Assembly (NCBI GenBank): GCA_031308135.1
Contig: JAHLJT010003656.1
Span: 49,894,421 to 49,958,420, forward strand
DNA: 64,000 nucleotides
Origin: Acheta domesticus
Taxonomy: Eukaryota; Arthropoda; Insecta; Orthoptera; Gryllidae
Reading direction: 5' to 3'
In this document: positions 22,768 through 33,943 of the stretch, piece after piece
How the letters are laid out: the number at the start of each line of letters is the position of its first letter
Position numbering within the stretch: the first letter of the stretch is position 1
Translations under genes and position numbers: made by a program
The notes under the pieces: generated by a model
The model's database searches: none
Told to the model about the DNA's origin: nothing
What the model saw: only the letters and a program-made list of their open reading frames with translations

Positions 22768-22904
22768 CTCTATAAGAACTGGATTGTCAATGGTCTTGAG
22801 GTTCGTCTTCGCGGCATGGAGGAATTATTACGCGCTTGGCTCTCTGAGGAATACGAGTTTGGAGGCTGTGCATTGCCCATCTGATAGCGAGTGGCACGTT
22901 TTGA

Positions 22905-23530
22905 AAAAGCGAGTAGTTTTTGCGTTATTTACCATTGAAATTTACAATTTCTTCTCAAAAACCGCTGCAATTTTTTCTTTAAATTTTCTACACATATGTA
23001 ATAAAAACGGTAAAAAATATAGCGCCAGTATCATTTTCAGGTATTGCTCGTTCTTTTCAAAAATTGCAAAAGCCGTTTCAAAACTACAAAATTGAAGATT
23101 GGGATTTTTGCCTCAGACAGAGTTTGTTGTATAAAATAAGCTCTTTAAAAAAGGCCATGTACAATTTTTTAAATAAAAACTAGTATTTTTTGCGTAATTT
23201 GCCATTGAAATGTACATTTTTTCCCAAAAACCGCTCTCAATATTTTTCTTTAAATTTCTTTTCATAGTATGTAATTGAGAATGGCAAAAAATATGGCGCT
23301 AGTCTCATTTTCGGGTATTGCTCGCTTTATTCGCAAATTGGAAAAAAAAAGATTTCAAAACTAAAAAGTTGAAGATAGGGATTTTTGTCTCAAATTCTGA
23401 TGTTCAAAATAAGTTCTTTAAAAAAGGTCTTTCACAATTAATTTCAAAAAACGAGTACTTTTTGCGTAATTTCTGCTTAAAATTAATGAAATATATGCTC
23501 CAACTGCGGGCCACGAGAAAAATTGAATGA
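22905..23530. repeat. ~270-bp tandem repeat, about 2.3 copies
   Basis: Units start near 22912, 23182 and 23452. Shared landmarks are TTTTTGCGTAATTTxCCATTG, CCCAAAAACCGCT-like, ATGGCGCTAGTxTCATTTTC, GGTATTGCTCG, and AAGTTCTTTAAAAAAGG. The third copy is partial. Divergence between units is moderate. No coding role was recognised. Confidence 0.85.
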
Positions 23531-23802
23531 ATAAAATATCCTCTTGAATATGCCAATATTAATTCTATTTTTGTTTTCTCGCACTTTTACTTTATTCTGC
23601 AATTCGTATTCTCAATATATTGATGTAAAAAGTTAACGGTCTTCCGACAGAGACTGCGATTCTTCTATCTGATAGCAAGTGGAGCATTTTGGATTTGTCG
23701 CGTTCCACTGATATCCATCTGCCTCTTTATTATTTTTTTAAAATTTATTTTCTACCTGTTCAACAATATTTGTTTTTCAGAGACATTAATCTCTGCCAGT
23801 TC

Positions 23803-23930
23803 TTTGGTTATTAACCTAACTGCGGGATCCCATCGGGTAACTAAGACATTTAGTTTTAATAGATGTTTAAAGATTATTTAACCCATTTTGATATAAATAA
23901 TTATAAAGGGTCTCCCCGAAAAAAAGATGA
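23803..23930 (-). repeat. dispersed repeat R4, copy 1
   Basis: The complement of this segment aligns with 54955-55105. Shared landmarks are ATCTATTAAAACTAAATGTC, TTAGTTNCCCGATG and CCGCAGTTAG. Sequences outside the shared block differ. Element class unknown. Confidence 0.65.
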
Positions 23931-24320
23931 TAAAATGTTCCCCTGAACAAAATGACATATGAGTAGTTAGACTATAATTCTAACATAAGGATAATATTTT
24001 TGAATTTTTTCTTAACCCCCGTACCACCACCCACAGCCTTCTACAGCCAAAAAGTGTTTTTTTTATTTTAATTTTTTTCGTCGACTTAACACCATTATCC
24101 CTGACTAGTACTTGACGCGACCAGAAACAAAAAAACAAAAAACAAAAAAAATCTCTCTAAGGCTTTCACCCTGAACCAAACGCGTGGGAACATCACACAG
24201 AACGACAGAGAAGAATTTGCATAGCGGCAGCCTCCGGTTTCAATGAGTGTCCAGTCGTCAATCAAAATTTCAGCGCCATTGCAGTGATTCTTTTTAATAA
24301 GCGAATCCTCTATAGTTCCG
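23931..24320. other. stretch without recognised feature
   Basis: Simple A/T-rich and AAAAAC-rich sequence; no gene or repeat family identified. Confidence 0.4.
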
Positions 24321-24787
24321 TGGATCCCGCGTCTGCGCGCAACGTTCGGCATTTGTTTCGGGCGCTTCCCGAACGCGGACCGCGGCAGCGGCGGCGGTGG
24401 CGAAGCAATAAATCCGAATCAGAACGGCCGTGCCCTCGCGCTCCGGTGCTGCCCGGCGATTTCGTATGCATGAAATCGTCAATATTTAATAAAGGAAAAT
24501 AATTATCATTATGATTATTTACTCGGTGCGTTGGTGATGCAATTACGTGCGTACGTTCGGCAGCCAGAGAGCTGACGGGCACGCGAGTTCAGGTGCGCTC
24601 GGTCTGCCAAGAGCGCTGGGCGCTAAGCGAATCTCAGGTGCAACTTGGGTGCAACAAAGAGAGCGTTGTTTTTGTTAGCCAACGCCCACCGTTCGCGTGG
24701 TAGCCATTTGGTGACCCGTCGACCAGAATAGACGTGCAGACACGTGTGGTAGACCACGGACGCGAACAACTTTGTTCCCGCTCCGAA
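24321..24787. other. GC-rich single-copy island with octamer-like motif
   Basis: GC-rich sequence with a CGGCGGCGG run is followed by GATTTCGTATGCATGAAATC (24458-24477), which is close to palindromic. TCAATATTTAAT and ATTATCATTATGATTAT come next. POU- and homeodomain-like words are therefore clustered. No second copy was seen in the window. This is a candidate regulatory element only. Confidence 0.3.
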
Positions 24788-24796
24788 TTATTATTA

Positions 24797-24856
<60 letters not shown>

Positions 24857-25535
24857 CACTACATCACGACTAAAGATGTTATGAGTCGGCTGAGTATAAA
24901 ATCTACTCCAGGTTGCAACCAGCTACCTAAGGAGCAGATCCGATGACTGTCAGTGCCTCTACAATACTTTGCACAAAATGTGGGCTGTTCCAAAAAAAGC
25001 AATTTCTTGCATTTCCCAGTCTTTTGAATTAACGGGGAGTTTAGACAAGTTCTTACACAAATTTTGCGGAACAAATCCCAGAGCTCCGATAACTATCGGT
25101 ACGACCTGAGCTTTTACGCCCCACATTCGGCTGATTTCGATTTCCAAACTCTTGTATTTAAGAAGTTTCTCTGCCTCCTTGGTAACGACGCGACGTTTTG
25201 ATCGCAAGGTACAGCAACATCGACAAGTAAACACGATTTTTTCGCCAAATTTCGGATAACTATACCCGGTTTATTTGCCGCTATCCTGCGATCAGTTTGA
25301 ATTTGTTGGTCGTACAATTTCGTACACAATCCAACAGACATCATCGGTTTTGGTGAGTGTGCGTACCACTTGGGGCATGTGTTCGGAACTTCGAGGACGG
25401 TACAGATCTGCCAGTGGAGGTAGCTACTCATCCTGTCATGTCTTTTCGGTCTTTGCTAGGATTCGGTCTGTGCTAGGATTGGACAAGCTGAGACAATGTG
25501 ATCAATGGTTTCTACTTGCTCCTGGCAAATGCGGC

Positions 25536-25537
<2 letters not shown>
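24788..25537 (-). mobile_element. non-LTR retrotransposon 3' end (family L-AAT), copy 2
   Basis: On the minus strand the translation starts with a zinc-knuckle-like block, CRICQEQVETIDHIVSACP (C-x2-C-x8-H-x4-C), encoded near 25480-25536. It continues SSYLHWQIC, then IQTDRRIAANKPGIVI and the CLLVDVAVPCDQNV block, then EISRMWGVKAQVVPIVIGAL, and ends GTAHILCKVL with a stop near 24961. This is the C-terminal region after the reverse transcriptase of a common animal LINE. At least one frameshift separates the blocks. The 3' tail is a (AAT)n run at 24787-24855. The clade is not resolved from this part. Confidence 0.9.
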
Positions 25538-25585
<48 letters not shown>

Positions 25586-25758
25586 AATTAGGAGGTGATT
25601 GGATTATGGTGAAAGGTGATCGTGAACTTTTTGAATAATCCCAGAATTCGCCTTATGACCGAGGGAAACCCCCAGTAAGGATGGCCGGCCCGGGAATCAA
25701 ACCCGGACCTCCCGATTGCGAAGTCAGCGCGCTAGGCACTAAGCCACTTCACTCGGTG
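25538..25758 (-). mobile_element. tRNA-derived SINE (family B) with (AAT)n tail
   Basis: Read on the minus strand, the head GTGGCTTAGTGCC (box A) and GGGTTTGATTCCC (box B) stand at tRNA spacing from ~25752 to ~25700. A body of ~120 bp follows, ending near CACCTCCTAATTCATTA. The tail is a (AAT)n run at 25538-25582. That tail abuts the 5' break of the LINE at 24788-25537, so one element inserted beside or into the other. The shared tail type suggests the LINE's machinery could mobilise this SINE. Confidence 0.8.
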
Positions 25759-25779
25759 TAAAAAGAGAGCGTGTCGTTC

Positions 25780-26160
25780 TATTATTACATGTGCCTCTGA
25801 CCGGGAGGGCCTAGGTTTGGTTCGCGGCCCGCGACACGGCGGGATTTTCGACACTAACTTGTCAGCTACGTCGAGTTCAGTCGCGTCTGGAGGAGAGTTC
25901 TAGCGGACAGCTTCTCTGATCGGTAGTTTTCCGTGGTTACTCAGATCAACATAAGGCAAATGTCCGACCAGTACCCTAGCAAACTAGCCACCGACGACCG
26001 TGTGAGATCTTTCCTTCCTCTTCCTTGTCTTGTCCTCTCTCCTTGCACATATACTTGCACTAAAATGCACTTCACTACCACACATTCCAGTAGATCGGTC
26101 GAGGACTTAGAGCTTAAATGGCGAACTCCGAGGACTGGAGCTTAACCAGGCGAATGCCTG
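25780..26160 (+). mobile_element. tRNA-derived SINE (family A), copy 2, truncated at both ends
   Basis: The copy starts just before box B (CTCTGACCGGGAGG, then CTAGGTTTGGTTC with altered box B) and lacks box A. Body landmarks ATTTTCGACACTAAC, GATCGGTAGTTTTCCGTGG and CACTACCACACATTCC are present. The 3' end diverges after ~26110, and the (AATC)n tail is missing. Confidence 0.8.
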
Positions 26161-27109
26161 ATCTAGGGCATAAGTAGCATGTTCGCGTCTACGAAAATTC
26201 ATTTGCGGATTTGTGACTCCTGCTTGCGCTGGGTCGTCCGATTATGAAAGTTTCGGGACAAGAAAAAAGGAGATGTGAGAGACCTCCAGTGAGAAGACAT
26301 GTGAGAAGACCGTGTCATATCGCGTCCTCCGAGCGTGAGCGCACCAGCGGGCAGATCTGTGAAGATTGCGATGGAGCCAGCGGGGATTCGGAGTCGAATG
26401 TCCAGTGGGCTGGGCAGTTAGCCCACTTGTAGGAAAGGGGACTGAGGCCGAAGCGATGGCTGTGGCGAGGGCGGAGCGACGGAGATTATGGAAGCGGTGG
26501 AGGTGGAAGTTCATGAGCTGGGTGAAGAGGAGATGGGTTGGCATCTAGTGGCGTATACTGTGGGCTACCGGGGCTACCGGCGGTAGCCCGAGAAAATCAC
26601 GAGAACAAAAATATGTCAAGATAAATCATATTCAAAATAATTATAGGCCCTATTCCTTTTCAGTCATATACATTTTTCAAGATTCTGCATACTCTGTTCT
26701 GTTGAGTTTCGTATTAAATCCCTTGGCCGTCGGTGCATCAGTCTTCTTAAGACGCGATAACATCGAAGAAACCGCTGCCACCCAGTGGCATCCCCACAGC
26801 GTGCGTTCGTTGCATGATTCACTCGCCCTCCTACTAGTAAGATGATAATCCAAGGACTCGGATTGCCGATTTCCCAAGCGGTTTCGTGACATGTTCGGAG
26901 TCAGTGTGCTGAGTCAGAGTAGTAACACTTTTGTGCATGATACACACGTTAGGGGGTGAGCGTGCACAGACATAATAGATTATATTAAGCGGTGGCATCG
27001 GTGATGTGTTTGGTGGTATCGCCGCAGGAAGCGGCAGCTGAGTTGGTTTGGGGTCGATGTTGGCGGTCAATTTGATGGCGGTGGAACTGATGTAGGAGCG
27101 GCAGTAGAG
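26161..27109. other. stretch without supported gene
   Basis: A GC-rich part (26210-26540) holds short basic open frames with no recognised domain. At 26547-26590 a TAGTGGCGTA word followed by GGGCTACCGG repeats and CGGTAGCCCG forms a small hairpin and resembles DNA transposon ends, but no partner terminus was found. Confidence 0.35.
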
Positions 27110-27375
27110 GTGGTTAGAGCTTGATCTGGGACAGTAATGTCCTGGTCGATGCCACGAGCGGCATCTGTGGCATGGGAAGCCCCCTCTGGGCAGTTGAGGA
27201 CCTCGCCAGAGGCCGTGGCACGAGTAGCATCTCAAGTACAACCCCTCTAGGCAGTTGATTACCTTGGAGCGAGACCTTGGCACGAGTAGCATCCCTCTAG
27301 ATAGTTGATACCTTTGTCAGAGTCAGCGGCACGGGTAGCATCCCTCTGGGCAGTTGATCACCTCGCCACAAGAGA
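27110..27375. repeat. degenerate ~55-75-bp tandem repeat
   Basis: About four imperfect units share GGCACGAGTAGCATC, CCCTCTGGGCAGTTGA and ACCTCGCCA-like words. Spacing varies from ~50 to ~75 bp. The unit shares TCGATGCCACGAGCG with the subterminal part of the hAT MITE at 22560-22580, so the array may have grown from a MITE fragment. Confidence 0.65.
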
Positions 27376-28149
27376 GCACTAGGTAGTCAAGCTTACCCTG
27401 AAAGATTTTACGCTTTACACATGAAATACGATTAGGCTGGATTTGAATATATCAATTTAAGAACGTTTGTTTTAGTTACTTTTATTTATATTATTATATT
27501 TATTTTTCTGTGCCTACCTTCTTATTTACATACGATTCCACGTTGGAAAAGTCAGGTTCTAGAGCTTCCGAGAGACAAATTCGTAAACTATTTCTCAAAT
27601 GTTCAATACTTAATCGAACCCCATGCTTGTTTTTGAATTGTAATTGCATTTTCATTTTCAAGTACTGAAAATAATTGTTATCAACATTTAACTGAATACG
27701 TTATATTTATCTATGTAATTATTTGTTCCAAATCTTTTTATCTTATTTGAAGTAAATTGAAGTATTCGGTTAAAAGTATTCAGTTAAATGTTTATAAAAA
27801 ATTATTTTTCAGTACTTGAGAATGATGAAAAGTGAAAGGTGTTGGGGGATAGGCGGTGGACGTGAAGGCGATGGATGTGAAGGCTGTGTCGGTGATGGGG
27901 GGTGAAAGGTGGCGTGGCACGAGGATGTGCTGGTGGTGAGGGTGCGCGGCGGTGAGTGTGGCGAAGTGTGCGGAACTGCCGCTGATGGCGTGGAGTCGGG
28001 AGGTAAGGCAGAGGCGAGGGCATTTGTGGGAGAGAAGCCATCAAAAGTGAAGCACAACCTGGGGGGGAGAGTGTTTGCGTGTGCGCACGCATGTGAGTAT
28101 TAAGAAGAGGCGTGATGGAGGAGCGGAGGGAGCGTGGAGGGCGGCGGAG
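27376..28149. other. AT-rich then G-rich stretch without gene
   Basis: 27380-27830 is AT-rich with nothing recognised. 27835-28149 is G-rich on the plus strand with GGTG/GATGTGAAGG words that loosely resemble the minisatellite at 47213-48080. Open frames here are low-complexity Pro/Ser/His-rich and not convincing genes. Confidence 0.4.
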
Positions 28150-28751
28150 GATTGATTGATTGTTTCTGATTGAAGGGGAAGGATTGATTGATTGATTGTT
28201 TCTGATTCTATACACGTCAAATACAGAGATCATTAGTCCCGTAAGTGTGGTGCGTAATTTTTCCTCCGGAGGGACAGTAATCTTTTCCACGCTGGAAGGC
28301 GAGATCCGGCGCCGACCTGTCGTCGACTGGCTGGGTTTTCCCCATCAACCAGGTATTTCCCATTAGCGGGGCTCTGCCCCAATCGGGAAAAGCTCTAACC
28401 TCCCGACCGGTCTCCCGGCATGTGTGGTAAAGTAGTGCGTGTTAGTGTACGTGTATGTGTAAGGGGTGAGGATAGGACAAGGAAGAGGAATGAAGGATAG
28501 GACAAGGAACAGGTCCGTTGCCTGTTTGTTAGAGTACTGTTCCAGCATTTGCCTGGTGTTGCTCGGAGAAACCACAGAAAACTACCGATCAGAGCAGCTG
28601 GCCGCTAGAATTCTCCTCCAGATACCGACTGAATTCGACCTAGCTGATAAGCTAGTGTCGAAAATCCTGCCGCCGTCGGAACTCGAAGCTAGGACATCCC
28701 GGTCAGAGGCACTGCAGTGATAATAGTTGATGCACTCAGCCATCTCTCCCG
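28150..28751 (-). mobile_element. tRNA-derived SINE (family A), copy 3, near full length
   Basis: On the minus strand the head CCGGGAGAGATGGCTGAGTGC lies at ~28751-28731, with box B GCTTCGAGTTCC near 28690. The whole body follows with the usual landmarks. The tail is (AATC)n, here duplicated, so that two GATTGATTGATTG blocks occur at 28151-28200. The head directly abuts the 9-bp satellite that starts at ~28767. Confidence 0.88.
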
Positions 28752-28766
28752 GTGAGGGGGAAGGAC

Positions 28767-29566
<800 letters not shown>

Positions 29567-30075
29567 ATGACGCGAGCGCCCGGAGCCCCGGCCGGGGCGC
29601 GGAGCGGGCGGGGGCAGGGCGCTTTGGGCATCGACCGATGTAAACGAGTGGTTTTGCGCCCGCGATGCGTTTCGGATTACTTTTCCGCGCCTCGTTCCTC
29701 CCGCTCCCATTGCCCCCCTCTCCCGCTCCGCTGGCTCATTCTTCTCCCTCGCCGCCGAAAGTCGATCTCAACACGCCAACCATTATAGAGTGATTTTTGT
29801 AACTTTGCCCCTCAAGGCCTTAGAAGTATCAATTAAACCAAACGGTATTTGCAATAACTTGGAAATTGATTGTTACTTTGAAAAAGGCAGTGTACATTTT
29901 TATATGTACGTTTAGATTCATTTTAAAATATTTCAAAATAATTTGTGCATTATGGCGCTACATAAAGTGAGCATACTTTAACTCTCGACTCTTAAGTCTT
30001 AGGCACGTTGAAGTTTATTGTATTAAAAAACATAATATTTTGGTACAATAAATTACCTTAATTAAATTACCTTAG
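29567..30075. other. GC-rich flank then AT-rich stretch, no gene
   Basis: 29567-29770 is CpG-rich unique sequence next to the satellite. From 29775 on it is AT-rich. No coding or repeat-family signal was recognised. Confidence 0.4.
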
Positions 30076-30116
30076 CAGTTGACGCTCCAGGAATTATTAA
30101 TGAGTCAATCAATCAC
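30076..30116 (+). mobile_element. SINE A 3'-end remnant
   Basis: AGTTGACGCTCCAGGAA followed by AGTCAATCAATCA matches the 3' end of SINE A, GTTGACGCGCCCGGAA plus (AATC)n. Only ~40 bp remain, consistent with extreme 5' truncation or decay. Confidence 0.6.
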
Positions 30117-30589
30117 TCAGGCCCTGAGCCTGGTGGTGTAGTGTCAACGTGAATTGCGTGCTGATTTTATGGAGCTGAGTTCGAATTACAACATGAAGGA
30201 ATTTTCGCTGACAGGAAACAGTTTTGCAGGGTCATTCAGTATTATATTATTGCGTAGACTTTATAAATAATGTAAGGAAGTTTGTAATGTTGTAGAACTC
30301 TCAGTTTATTCCTACAAACATTACTGACGTTGTTTAAAATAATAAATTGTGTCATTAAAATAGTATTATAATTGCTGCTATAATTGCAATTGCTTTATTA
30401 TAATGCTGATTATATTTTCTAAACAATAAGTTCTTTTGAAGGACAATTAAAATACAATACACAGTGTGTAATAAAAATCTTCTTGTTAACAATTTTCTTC
30501 CTTTATGAGGTTGGTCTCTGCAATGTGGGTCAGTGCTCTTCTTTGTGTTATTGTCTTCCCAGCTTCTGTTCGCCGTCCTGTCAACCAGC
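30117..30589. other. AT-rich stretch without recognised gene
   Basis: No repeats or domain-bearing frames were recognised. Confidence 0.4.
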
Positions 30590-31290
30590 GCCTCACCCCA
30601 CGTCGCCCCTCCTCGCCCCGCCCCTCCCCCCCTCCGCAGAGGGAGAGCCGCAGCTGAAGCCGGAGGCACGCGATCGATGCCACTGGGAGATGCGACACGC
30701 CCCCTCCCCTTCCCCCTCCTCCTGCTCGCACATTGCTCCCTCCATTTACACCTCCGCCCCTACATCACCACCACCCCTACATTTAAATCCTCGCCTTTCC
30801 TTTTAAATCCCCACCCTTACCTCATCTACCCTCATTTCCTTTTTTGCTTATTTCCCTCGCCTCTATCCATTCCCACTCCTTTGTCCCTAACCTTCTCATC
30901 TCCGCCCGTTCCCTCCCACGCACTTGAAACTTCCCTCATCCTCTCCTCCAGGCCCCTTCGTCTTCTGCCTGCCCTCCCTCTCCCCCTCCCTCCCCAACCC
31001 CCCTTCCGTCTGACTCAGCGCCACCCCTTTGCTATCCCCCTTCCCCGCTCTTTTCTCCTTCCATTTATTCACCCCTACACTTAAATCCCCTCCCCTTTTG
31101 TCATCTACTCCCATTTCCTTCCTTGCTCATTTCCCTCGCCTCTATCCATTCCCACTCCTTTGTCCCTATCCTTCTCATCTCCGCCCGTTCCCTCCCACGC
31201 ACTTGAAACTTCCCTCATCCTCTCCGCCCGCCGTCCCCCTCCCGCCTGACGCCGTCCCGTCCCGAGCGACGCGGCGCTGCTTCCGACACA
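30590..31290. repeat. pyrimidine-rich region with ~279-bp tandem duplication
   Basis: C/T-rich sequence, mostly on the plus strand. 30823-30950 and 31102-31227 are almost identical (CCTCTATCCATTCCCACTCC, CCTCCCACGCACTTGAAAC), which indicates a tandem duplication of ~279 bp. Low-complexity Pro/Leu/Ser frames result and are not supported as genes. Confidence 0.85.
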
Positions 31291-31746
31291 GACTCCGCCG
31301 CGTCATGTTGGTTCTCAACTTTTCGTTTGCCTGTGTTTATCCGAAATCCCCAACACGGCACTTCCCCCAGCCTGGGTGTATTAGCACACAACTACGAGCA
31401 AATGAAACGAAATATCCATGCACCGCTTCGCTGGCGGTTTCTGGGTGTGGCACATCTAGTTGTTTGTTTGGACGGCAACTCTTCTACTATAATCTAGAAT
31501 TTCGTGGAAATGAATACGAGAAACGGAGTGGCTACCAGCTAAATTTTAAAATATATATTAGGTGGGAAGAAGGACAATGTAGTCATATATTGTGATGTAA
31601 CTCACATCAAAGATAATTAAACTATCGATGATTAGACTACAACGAACGGAAACCAAACATTCCTACTGTGTAGAACGCGCCTGGTGAAGATGAGGCAACC
31701 AGTCTGAATAGTGGACTGTTGAATTGCATTTTGAGGCCTGATTGAG
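31291..31746. other. stretch without recognised gene
   Basis: Unique sequence; the open frame continuing to 31595 has no recognised domain. Confidence 0.35.
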
Positions 31747-32401
31747 ACGAGGGTTGAGGCAGAAGTCATGGCAACATTTTTTTTTGTGAGAATATGAGTA
31801 GGATGTAAAATTTCAAATACACACATGAAAGGACAAGGTTAAACTAAGCGCTTGGACATTTATCAACACACAAAAATTGAACTTATCATATTTAGTAAGG
31901 TATTTGAAGTGACCGTACTCGTTTCATGTTCTAAGGCATTTTAGAGAATACGACTTCACAAATTCGAAAAGCATTACATACCCGTTCTAAAGGCCTGATT
32001 AGGTACATGCTCGGTTACCGCACATCACATTGATCCGCACTCATTACATTGATATTTGCAGAAGCTCTCCTGCGCATCTCGTGGTTGTTCGATATGGAAA
32101 GGCATTATTCCATGAGCTTCCATCAATTTCCTGTGATATTCTCGCGCATTCCTTTCATGGTGAACAGCTTTCTTGGAGTAAGAGCGATGTTGGCAACGTG
32201 TCACATTCACCTCACATGGCAGTAGACGGACAACTGATTTCAAGTTGCTCTCTGTGCTAATAGAGATATTTGCAGAGCTATCTGTTGATGTAAACACACC
32301 CTACTGCAACATTTCTTTCAAAATGTAAATGAAATTTTGCAATCTGATAACATTTCTTTTTAAAAAAAAATATTTGCCATGACTTCTGCCCCAACCCTCG
32401 T
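31747..32401 (-). mobile_element. internally deleted mariner-like element with TIRs
   Basis: The left end ACGAGGGTTGAGGCAGAAGT and the complement of the right end, ACGAGGGTTGGGGCAGAAGT, agree over 28 bp with one mismatch. ACGAGGG is a common start of mariner-family inverted repeats. Inside, the minus strand (32297-32025) encodes HRSYSKKAVHHERNAREYHR and KLMEAHG. This resembles the N-terminal helix-turn-helix of arthropod mariner transposases (EQRxxIKxxVxxxxxAxExHxxLxEAxG). The rest of the transposase is missing. A TA target duplication is not intact on the left. The element is 655 bp, about half the family length. Confidence 0.75.
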
Positions 32402-32999
32402 ACTTATCACTTCCTTGATAACTCATCAATTATTAATTAATTCTCGAAGAAACCCTAGATTTGATAAGCGTCTACGTAACTTTCCTAACCTCTAATTTGC
32501 TTCCTGAAAATGAAAGTCAAAAACTACCTTGAAAAGTAAATTAAAGAACACACACAATCAAATTTTGGCTTGAATATAATTAAACAAATAACAGGATTTG
32601 AATACACAATTGATAAGATTGTAATTAAACCATTTGAAAATAATAATTAATTCGTAAGATCGTAATTTAAAAAAATTGAGTATTGTAATTCATTAGCAAG
32701 ATAGCAATCATTATTTCAGGTTAATTTGAAATTAAATTTGACAAAGCAACAATTAACAACTTAGAAAAATCGGTGTAGTTTAACACGAAACAACGACATA
32801 CCATGAGATTGTACTCGGCGTTACAAACACCAACTATATTAGTGATGACATTATTGACAATTGTAGGAGACAATCAAATGCAATTCATTTGCGAGTTGCA
32901 ATCCATGTGGCAATGACCAGAGCTGTTAAAACACAACAAAGTCAACACAGTAACATAGCAGTTGTTCACAATGAAACTGAACTGCTTGTGCTTTAATTG
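32402..32999. other. AT-rich stretch without recognised feature
   Basis: Nothing recognised. Confidence 0.4.
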
Positions 33000-33040
33000 C
33001 GCTAGGAGTCAAAATGACGCCTCTGGGCGTTCTAGTATTA
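33000..33040. mobile_element. possible piggyBac-like terminus
   Basis: GGAGTCAAAATGACGCC is followed by TCTGGGCGTTCTAGTATTAA. Read in reverse this begins TTAATACTAGAACGCCC, which resembles piggyBac-type ends adjoining a TTAA target. A related sequence lies at 34925-34987. No opposite end was paired with confidence. Confidence 0.3.
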
Positions 33041-33322
33041 AGTGTCAATTCTTAGCTTGTAAACGTCTCTGTGATTGGTCAAGAACCTGTATCACAGTGA
33101 AATCTGTATCGTAATGAGTATTATTATGCAACTGGTTGGAGCCATCAATGACAGCATTACACAATGGAAGTAGAAAAAGAATATTTTCAGTGAGAATCAA
33201 AGCAGCGCCGCTGTTCAGTGACTCGAGGCCGAATGATCTCTTCGCTTCTGCAGCGAGCGAAGCATTGCTGGTTACGCGGTTTTCTGAGCTCGGCCAGTCA
33301 GAGTGGGCTTGCACAGACATTA

Positions 33323-33941
33323 CAGTAGCGAACACATTAATCCGAACAGGGGGAATCGTTGCAATGTTTTCATTATTTGGTAAGACTGGTTTGATACGCA
33401 GCTGTTTGGTGTAATTCGATCAAATAATCGAGATAAATAATGTGTTATCTTAATCTTCATTGTTGATGTTTCATTTGCTTTTGTAGGTGAAGGTTTGCTG
33501 AGTTTATTGTAATATTTGGTGTAGGTAGCGTTCTCAATGTGCTTCTAATTTTGTCCAATACAATGGATATAACACCACGGAAACATCGAAAGCTGCAATT
33601 TTTTGAAAATAAACAATATTCACGTACTCCATGAAATTCCCCTTATCTAAATCCAATCGCAAATCTAAGGGTTATTAAGGGTAAAAAATATATTCAGAAA
33701 AATGCAATGTTACACAAAAATAAACCTTCGATAGTCAGTTGTAAGTGTTTTCGTCACGAATAAATCAAAAATATATGTTTAACTTTAGTAGAGTTAATGC
33801 CTGAGAGAATAAATGAATTTATTAACCATAAAGGTCATAAATTATTACGTACATGGCAAGTTTAAGTTCCGTATGCTTTCCAATGTGAAAATAACGTGTT
33901 CTAAAGGACAGTGTGTGTTCGGATTAATTTGTTCGCTACTG
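33323..33941. mobile_element. pogo-like non-autonomous element with TA duplication
   Basis: The left terminus CAGTAGCGAACACATTAATC and the complement of the right terminus, CAGTAGCGAACAAATTAATC, agree over 26 bp with one mismatch, and both continue CGAACA. TA dinucleotides flank the element at 33321-33322 and 33942-33943. A CAGTAG...ATNATCCGAAC terminus with TA duplication is characteristic of pogo/Tigger elements. The 619-bp interior has no transposase, so it is non-autonomous. Frames overlapping its left end are not convincing genes. Confidence 0.85.
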
Positions 33942-33943
33942 TA

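Noticed and set aside
33045..33414. Two opposing frames of 92-96 codons
   Set aside because: They straddle the left end of the pogo-like element at 33323 and have no recognised domain.
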